Of a stretch of DNA of 64,000 nucleotides, positions 59,681 to 64,000 are shown piece after piece. The stretch covers positions 176,298 to 240,297 of the forward strand of contig JAZUBU010000002.1 of the NCBI GenBank assembly GCA_045638645.1. The letters are read 5' to 3'. Every line of letters starts with the position of its first letter. Within the stretch, counting starts at the first letter, position 1. Position numbers and translations under genes: made by a program. The notes beneath the pieces are model-generated. The model ran no database searches. It was not told the origin of the DNA and worked only from the letters and a program-made list of their open reading frames with translations. This stretch comes from JAGCJX01 sp045638645. Lineage in GTDB: Bacteria; Bacteroidota; Bacteroidia; Bacteroidales; UBA932.

Positions 59681-62251
59681 ATGAAGAAATATTTTGTTGG
59701 ACTCTTTGCAGCCCTCCTAGGACTGCTGTTCGCCGATATTGCCATGGCGATTCCGGCGAACAAAAAAGCGGTGCGTGTTACCCAACCCGATGGCACCACG
59801 CTTGAAATCCGCATCCACGGAGATGAATTCCTAAACTGGAGAACCTACAACAACCGCCTCATCAGCCAAGGCAAAGACGGGTTCTACTACTACGCAGACT
59901 TCGCTGCAGACGGCACCATTGTGCGGACCGAAACACGCGTCACCTCCCAACAAGTCTCCCTGCAATCCCTTGGCGACAATGCAGTCGTTCCTCCGCAAGC
60001 GGCCATCCAAAGAGCCATGCAACGCCGGCAAGCCGCTGCTGAAAAAGCAAGCCAGATGATGATGCCGCCGCTGGACAACCCGTTCACCCACGGAAAATTC
60101 AAATTCCTGTGCGTCCTGGTCAACTTCAAAGACACAAAGTTTGTCACCCCTGATGCCAACACCAAATTCCACAACCTGTTGAACCAAGTAGGTTACAGCG
60201 AAAACGGTGGTACGGGCTCCTGCTACGATTTCTACTATGAAAACTCGAGTGGAGTCTTTGATCCGTCCTTCGATGTATACGGCCCTGTGGATTTGAACCG
60301 CGACATGGCTTATTACGGCGAAAATACAGGAGACTCCTACGACAAAAACCCCTTCGCTATGCCTCAAGATGCCATCCGCGCAGCCATTGAACAATGCGGT
60401 TTGGATCTCACCCAATACGACAACAACAACGACGGTGTTCTGGACAACGTCTTTTTCTTCTACGCTGGCTACAGCGAAGCGGAAGGGGGACCTTCGGATG
60501 CGCTTTGGCCGCACAAATCCACTGGCTACGGCAACTTCCAGGGCATCTCCATCAATACTTATGCCTGCGCCTCTGAATTGCGGGGCACCTCCGGCACCCG
60601 GATGGCCGGGATCGGAACATTTGCCCATGAATTCGGTCACGTGTTGGGTTTGCCGGACTTCTACGATACCGACTACCAAGCCAATGGTGCAGCACTCGGT
60701 CTGGGAAACTACTCCTTGATGTCTACCGGTTGCTACAACAACGATCTCAACACCCCTCCCTACCTGACCTTCATGGAACGCTACATGCTCTCCTGGGCAG
60801 AAGCTCCGACCGAATTGACAGAAAGCGGCAACTACCAACTGGACCCCGTCCACGAAAATGTTGCCTTCATGACGCCGACCAGCAATGAAAACGAGTATTT
60901 CATTTACGAATACCGCGACAAAACCGGTTGGGACTCCCACATCGCCTCGGAAGGCATCTTGATTTACCATGTGGACCAATCCAAGAATGTCATCCACAGC
61001 GGACGTACGGCCGAAATGAAATGGTATTCTGGAGACATCAACAACTATGCAGCACACCAATGCTTGGATTTGGAAGAAGCAGTTGGCGAAAGCCACGTGC
61101 AAAAAGACTCCCAAATTCCTTTCCCGGGTTCTGCCAACATTACCCGTTTTGATGCCGGTTCGGATCCCGGAGCCATCGCATGGAATGGTGAACCCACCAA
61201 CTACAACCTGACCAACATCCGCGAAGACGGAAGTTTCACCCTCCGCATTTACGAAGGTATGACCATTGCGGGTACCATTAAAAATGAGAGCAACCAGGCA
61301 TTGGAAGGAGTGAAAGTCGGCTTGACCAGCCTCAGCTCCGATGAAACCATCCAGGCCACCACCAATACCGATGGATATTATTCTCTCTATGGAGACCAGA
61401 CCCAATCCTTGCTGGATATCAAAGAATCCCGCAGAAACTCAGACAACAGCGGCTACAACCGCTATGTAGCTTGGATTGACGGCTCAAAAAAGGAAGAAAA
61501 GCGCAATGTCAACCTGAAGAAAATCATGGATCTTCCTGCCATCACATTGACAAAATCACACGTGGAAGCAGCCAATACCCAAGCGGTGGGATCTTCTGCC
61601 TACGTCGGCGTCCATTACTCCCCGGAGGAACTCACCTACTACCATGAAACCACCATCGGCGGCATTGAATTCAACCTCACCCCCGGCATTACTGCTCCGG
61701 ATGAATTGGGTGCATTTGTATACGATGTCACCGATCAAGCCCTACTCGTAGAGAAGAAACTGGAATCCAAACCCACTCGTTTTGAACACAGCATCTGGGT
61801 AGATTTGAGCCAACACATGATTCTCCTGGACAAAACCCATGAGTACGTCTTCGGCTACTATTTCAAGGGAGCAAAAGACCAAGCTGTGGTCATGACAGAC
61901 CGGGGTCAACAAATCAGCGGAGGGGCTGTTTATTCCACCGATTGCAACCAATGGAACCCGGTATCCAAGGGAAACCTCATCACCAACGTCTACCTGTACA
62001 ACGCAGAACAAATGGCTCCCATGCCGATGATCTTTGTTGAAAAGACGTTGTACGAAACAGGAGACCGCTTCCAATTCCGCTTGCGCAGATGCGAAATTCA
62101 ACCGACCTCAGTCAAATGGACGATGAATGGAAAGAACTACCAAACGGGTGAAGCCATTACGCTGAGCACCGGTTCTCACATCGTTCAAGCGGTACTGACC
62201 TTCTCAGACGGCAGCACCCAAACATTGGTACAAGAAATCGGTGTGCTATAG
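59681..62251 (+). CDS. Secreted M6-family metalloprotease with carboxypeptidase-regulatory-like domain
   Basis: 856 residues. Signal peptide (KKYFVGLFAALLGLLFADIAMA), then the same propeptide pattern as the protein at 5371-7479: VTQPDGTTLEIRIHGDEF...GKDGFYYYAD. Zinc motif HEFGHVLGLPDFYDTD at residues 316-331, after NNNDGVLDNVFFFYAGYSEAEGG. Around residue 530 a carboxypeptidase-regulatory-like beta-sandwich (ITIAGTIKNESNQALEGVKVGLTSL...TNTDGYYSL) is inserted. Probably degrades proteins outside the cell. The 3' end overlaps cutC by 6 bases. Confidence 0.88.
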   Translation: MKKYFVGLFAALLGLLFADIAMAIPANKKAVRVTQPDGTTLEIRIHGDEFLNWRTYNNRLISQGKDGFYYYADFAADGTIVRTETRVTSQQVSLQSLGDNAVVPPQAAIQRAMQRRQAAAEKASQMMMPPLDNPFTHGKFKFLCVLVNFKDTKFVTPDANTKFHNLLNQVGYSENGGTGSCYDFYYENSSGVFDPSFDVYGPVDLNRDMAYYGENTGDSYDKNPFAMPQDAIRAAIEQCGLDLTQYDNNNDGVLDNVFFFYAGYSEAEGGPSDALWPHKSTGYGNFQGISINTYACASELRGTSGTRMAGIGTFAHEFGHVLGLPDFYDTDYQANGAALGLGNYSLMSTGCYNNDLNTPPYLTFMERYMLSWAEAPTELTESGNYQLDPVHENVAFMTPTSNENEYFIYEYRDKTGWDSHIASEGILIYHVDQSKNVIHSGRTAEMKWYSGDINNYAAHQCLDLEEAVGESHVQKDSQIPFPGSANITRFDAGSDPGAIAWNGEPTNYNLTNIREDGSFTLRIYEGMTIAGTIKNESNQALEGVKVGLTSLSSDETIQATTNTDGYYSLYGDQTQSLLDIKESRRNSDNSGYNRYVAWIDGSKKEEKRNVNLKKIMDLPAITLTKSHVEAANTQAVGSSAYVGVHYSPEELTYYHETTIGGIEFNLTPGITAPDELGAFVYDVTDQALLVEKKLESKPTRFEHSIWVDLSQHMILLDKTHEYVFGYYFKGAKDQAVVMTDRGQQISGGAVYSTDCNQWNPVSKGNLITNVYLYNAEQMAPMPMIFVEKTLYETGDRFQFRLRRCEIQPTSVKWTMNGKNYQTGEAITLSTGSHIVQAVLTFSDGSTQTLVQEIGVL

Positions 62252-62947
62252 CAAATCCAACTGGTTGCGGATTTCCCGCACCACGGAAGCATCAGACCAA
62301 CCGGTCCAGCCATCCTCGGCGGGCCGGTTTTTTCGTGCAGAAGAGTGAATAAAGCGCGCTCCTGTCTCACGAATAATCGCCGCTGCATTCTCGGGATTGA
62401 CTCCAGAACCAGGCATGATGACAATACGACCCCTGGCCGCTTGCACCATCTGCTTGAGTACAGCAACACCTTCCGGCGCTGTGCCATACCCTCCTGAAGT
62501 CAACACACAATCGCAACCCAAATCAATGGCATCTTCCAGGGTCTGAAAGACATCCCGGCTCACATCGATAGCCCGATGAAAAGTAACCGACAAACGAGCA
62601 TCTTTGGCTACCCGGATCCAACGCTCCATGGCAGAACGGTCGACGTTTCCCATGAAGTCCAAAGCTCCCAAGACGACGCCATTGACACCGAGATCAGCAC
62701 ACGCGCGGATGTCCTCTTCGACCTCGCTCACCTCGACCTCGTTGTACACAAAATTACCTTCTCGGGGACGGAGCAAAACATTCAAATCAATCGAGAGGGC
62801 ACGACGGGCTGAACGGATAGCCCCGTAGGACGGAGTAACCCCTCCAACTCCCAAAACCGAACATAGTTCAACACGTTGGGCGCCGCCTTCCTGAGCAGCC
62901 AATGCACTCATGACAGAGTTTGCACATACTTCTAGATTACAATTCAT
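62246..62947 (-). CDS. cutC: CutC-family protein
   Basis: 233 residues, TIM-barrel. Starts MNCNLEVCANSVMSALAAQEGGAQRVELCS, followed by GGVTPSYGAI and LNVLLRPREGNFVYNEVEVSEVEEDI, then VVLGALD, VTFHRAIDVSRD and MPGSGVNPENAAAII. CutC was linked to copper tolerance in E. coli, but later work doubted a direct role, so the function is best called unproven. The gene has its own promoter. Confidence 0.88.
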   Translation of the reverse strand: MNCNLEVCANSVMSALAAQEGGAQRVELCSVLGVGGVTPSYGAIRSARRALSIDLNVLLRPREGNFVYNEVEVSEVEEDIRACADLGVNGVVLGALDFMGNVDRSAMERWIRVAKDARLSVTFHRAIDVSRDVFQTLEDAIDLGCDCVLTSGGYGTAPEGVAVLKQMVQAARGRIVIMPGSGVNPENAAAIIRETGARFIHSSARKNRPAEDGWTGWSDASVVREIRNQLDLL

Positions 62948-62971
62948 GGTCTTTCGCTTAAAAATGAACTA

Positions 62972-62979
62972 CAAATGTA
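62972..62979 (-). promoter_or_regulatory. Promoter -7 box of cutC
   Basis: TACATTTG on the minus strand, 25 bases before the cutC ATG. Confidence 0.6.
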
Positions 62980-63020
62980 CAAAAAAGCACAATTTGTTTT
63001 TGTAACAATAAAAAAAACAC

Positions 63021-63028
63021 TACATTTG
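63021..63028 (+). promoter_or_regulatory. Promoter -7 box of tRNA-Leu
   Basis: TACATTTG followed by CAGTCCC, ending 14 bases before the tRNA. Confidence 0.65.
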
Positions 63029-63042
63029 CAGTCCCTTGAAAC

Positions 63043-63125
63043 GCCCAGATGGTGGAATGGTAGACACGCTAGTTTCAGGGACTAGTGGCCGCAAGGCTGT
63101 GCAAGTTCGAGTCTTGTTCTGGGCA
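63043..63125 (+). tRNA. tRNA-Leu (CAG)
   Basis: Class II tRNA: acceptor GCCCAGA / TCTGGGC, anticodon CAG in CTAGTTTCAGGGACTAG, a long variable arm (GGCCGCAAGGCT region) and T arm. CCA is not encoded. Confidence 0.93.
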
Positions 63126-63158
63126 CAAAAGCTGATCCGTTCGGACCAGCTTTTTTGT
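63126..63158 (+). terminator. Terminator of tRNA-Leu
   Basis: AAAAGCTG-ATCC, loop GTTC, GGACCAGCTTTTTT: a near-perfect stem with a T-run. Confidence 0.8.
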
Positions 63159-63171
63159 TATGCGCGGGTAT

Positions 63172-63555
63172 CTACGCATAGCGGTGCGGATAAAGAATGC
63201 GATGATAATCCGAATACAACTGCGAAGATACCTCCCAGACATACTCAGAAGGAGAACTCGTCAGACATCGCATCCCCGACAAAGCGCGATCCACATAAGG
63301 ACGCAACGTAGGATCATCAAAAGATCTGAAAACAACCTGACGGAGGAGATAGGTATAAACATCCAAGGCAAGGGACTCCAAACCCAATTTAAGGGCATTC
63401 TCAGCCAAAGACAACAACTCTTGGTACTGGAAGACACCAGAAGGCAACTGGAGCAAATCAGAGAAAATTCCGGGCACATAGTCCTCGGCATAAAGGACAC
63501 GGCCATTGGCATCGCAACTGGCCACAGGAGAAAGATAAAAAGCTGCCATACGCAT
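63172..63555 (-). CDS. Small ORF of unknown function
   Basis: 127 residues from the ATG at 63555 (a second ATG at 63549). The frame also opens at a GTG at 63576, but that lies inside the terminator hairpin. The protein is helical, without signal or membrane segment: LLQLPSGVFQYQELLSLAENALKLGLESLALDVYTYLL, later PYVDRALSGMRCL. No family recognised. It sits just beyond the terminator of the 16S-tRNA operon on the same strand and no -7 box is seen, so expression would need read-through. Kept because nothing else explains the 370 bases. Confidence 0.4.
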   Translation of the reverse strand: MRMAAFYLSPVASCDANGRVLYAEDYVPGIFSDLLQLPSGVFQYQELLSLAENALKLGLESLALDVYTYLLRQVVFRSFDDPTLRPYVDRALSGMRCLTSSPSEYVWEVSSQLYSDYHRILYPHRYA

Positions 63556-63565
63556 CGATACAATA

Positions 63566-63605
63566 AAAAAATCCACTCAGAAAAAACTTCTAAGTGGATT
63601 TTTAG
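63566..63605 (-). terminator. Intrinsic terminator directly after tRNA-Ala
   Basis: On the minus strand ATCCACTTAGAA pairs with TTCTGAGTGGAT (12 pairs, one G-T) around GTTTT, followed by seven T. It begins within a few bases of the tRNA-Ala 3' end and should end the 16S-tRNA transcript here. Confidence 0.85.
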
Positions 63606-63679
63606 TGGAGATAGTCGGAGTCGAACCGACGACCCCCTGCTTGCAAAGCAGGTGCTCTAGCCAACTGAGCTATACCCCC
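63606..63679 (-). tRNA. tRNA-Ala (TGC)
   Basis: Cloverleaf on the minus strand: acceptor GGGGGTA / TATCTCC, anticodon TGC in CTGCTTTGCAAGCAG. Typical spacer tRNA of rRNA operons. Confidence 0.94.
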
Positions 63680-63749
63680 ATCTTCTGGCAGCAAAGTTAA
63701 TAACTTTTGCTTAAAACTCAAAAAAAAATTTAAAAGAACTACTTTTTTG

Positions 63750-63823
63750 TAGTCCCGAGCGGACTTGAACCGCTGACCCCTACATTATCAGTGTAGTGCT
63801 CTAACCAACTGAGCTACGGGACT
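63750..63823 (-). tRNA. tRNA-Ile (GAT)
   Basis: Cloverleaf on the minus strand: acceptor AGTCCCG / CGGGACT, anticodon GAT in CTACACTGATAATGTAG. Lies between 16S and tRNA-Ala, the usual spacer order. Confidence 0.94.
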
Positions 63824-63867
63824 ATAATAAACATTGATGAGGAAAAGGACACCTTTGTCCAGCTCCA

Positions 63868-64000
<133 letters not shown>

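Overview
This is a chromosomal segment of a member of the Bacteroidota, most likely order Bacteroidales. Supporting signs: most transcription units start with the Bacteroidota -7 promoter motif TAnnTTTG; Shine-Dalgarno sites are rare; the partial 16S rRNA ends in GGAACACCTCC; and typical Bacteroidales genes are present (DUF4290 protein, HU-CCDC81-like membrane protein, nqrABCDEF, Hc1-like histone, secreted dipeptidyl peptidase III and clostripain-type lipoproteins). I cannot name the genus. No stretch longer than about 300 bases lacks a gene.

Layout. 0-5 kb: rplY (cut by the window edge), a C11 peptidase lipoprotein divergent from a DPP III lipoprotein, a MarC-family membrane protein and a tiny histone-like gene. 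5-12.2 kb (minus strand): nadB-nadC-nadA-trkA, then an M6 metalloprotease and a small lipoprotein, closely packed and probably one transcript from a promoter before nadB. 12.3-16.6 kb: a DUF4493-like lipoprotein, a small outer-membrane protein and a UvrD/PcrA helicase. 16.6-22.5 kb: the six-gene Na+-translocating NADH:quinone reductase operon.

22.5-27.2 kb is an AT-richer accessory island: an IS3-type remnant, two unrelated outer-membrane protein genes and two different AAA+ ATPase genes. They are interleaved with partial copies of the 3' end of the neighbouring rsmF gene and two copies of a strong hairpin. 27.2-35.7 kb returns to core genes: rsmF, an SRPBCC protein, pyrE, a Nudix hydrolase, a LolA-like protein, ftsK, a DUF4290 gene, rmlD and rmlC. 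35.7-42.7 kb: a GH2 beta-galactosidase-like lipoprotein, an M23 peptidase, a DoxX protein, a small outer-membrane protein, hisS and initiator tRNA-Met. 42.8-50.5 kb (minus): a MORN-repeat protein, then the cluster rlmN - patatin/barrel protein - recX - prfB (with a programmed +1 frameshift) - class I fumarase. 50.5-56.8 kb: recA-trpS-dnaG, then metG. 56.9-64 kb: an HU-like membrane protein, tRNA-Asn, a run of hairpins, an unknown membrane protein, a second lipoprotein/M6 protease pair, cutC, tRNA-Leu, a small unknown ORF, and a 16S-tRNA-Ile-tRNA-Ala operon that ends at an intrinsic terminator with no 23S gene after it.

Main points of interest: the rsmF 3'-end insertion hotspot; two independent pairs of an M6 metalloprotease with a related ~145-residue lipoprotein; the rRNA operon that stops after tRNA-Ala; and a cluster of stacked hairpins after tRNA-Asn. 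The several exported peptidases (C11, M49, M6 twice, M23) suggest an organism that feeds on proteins or peptides, with NQR building a sodium gradient for energy.
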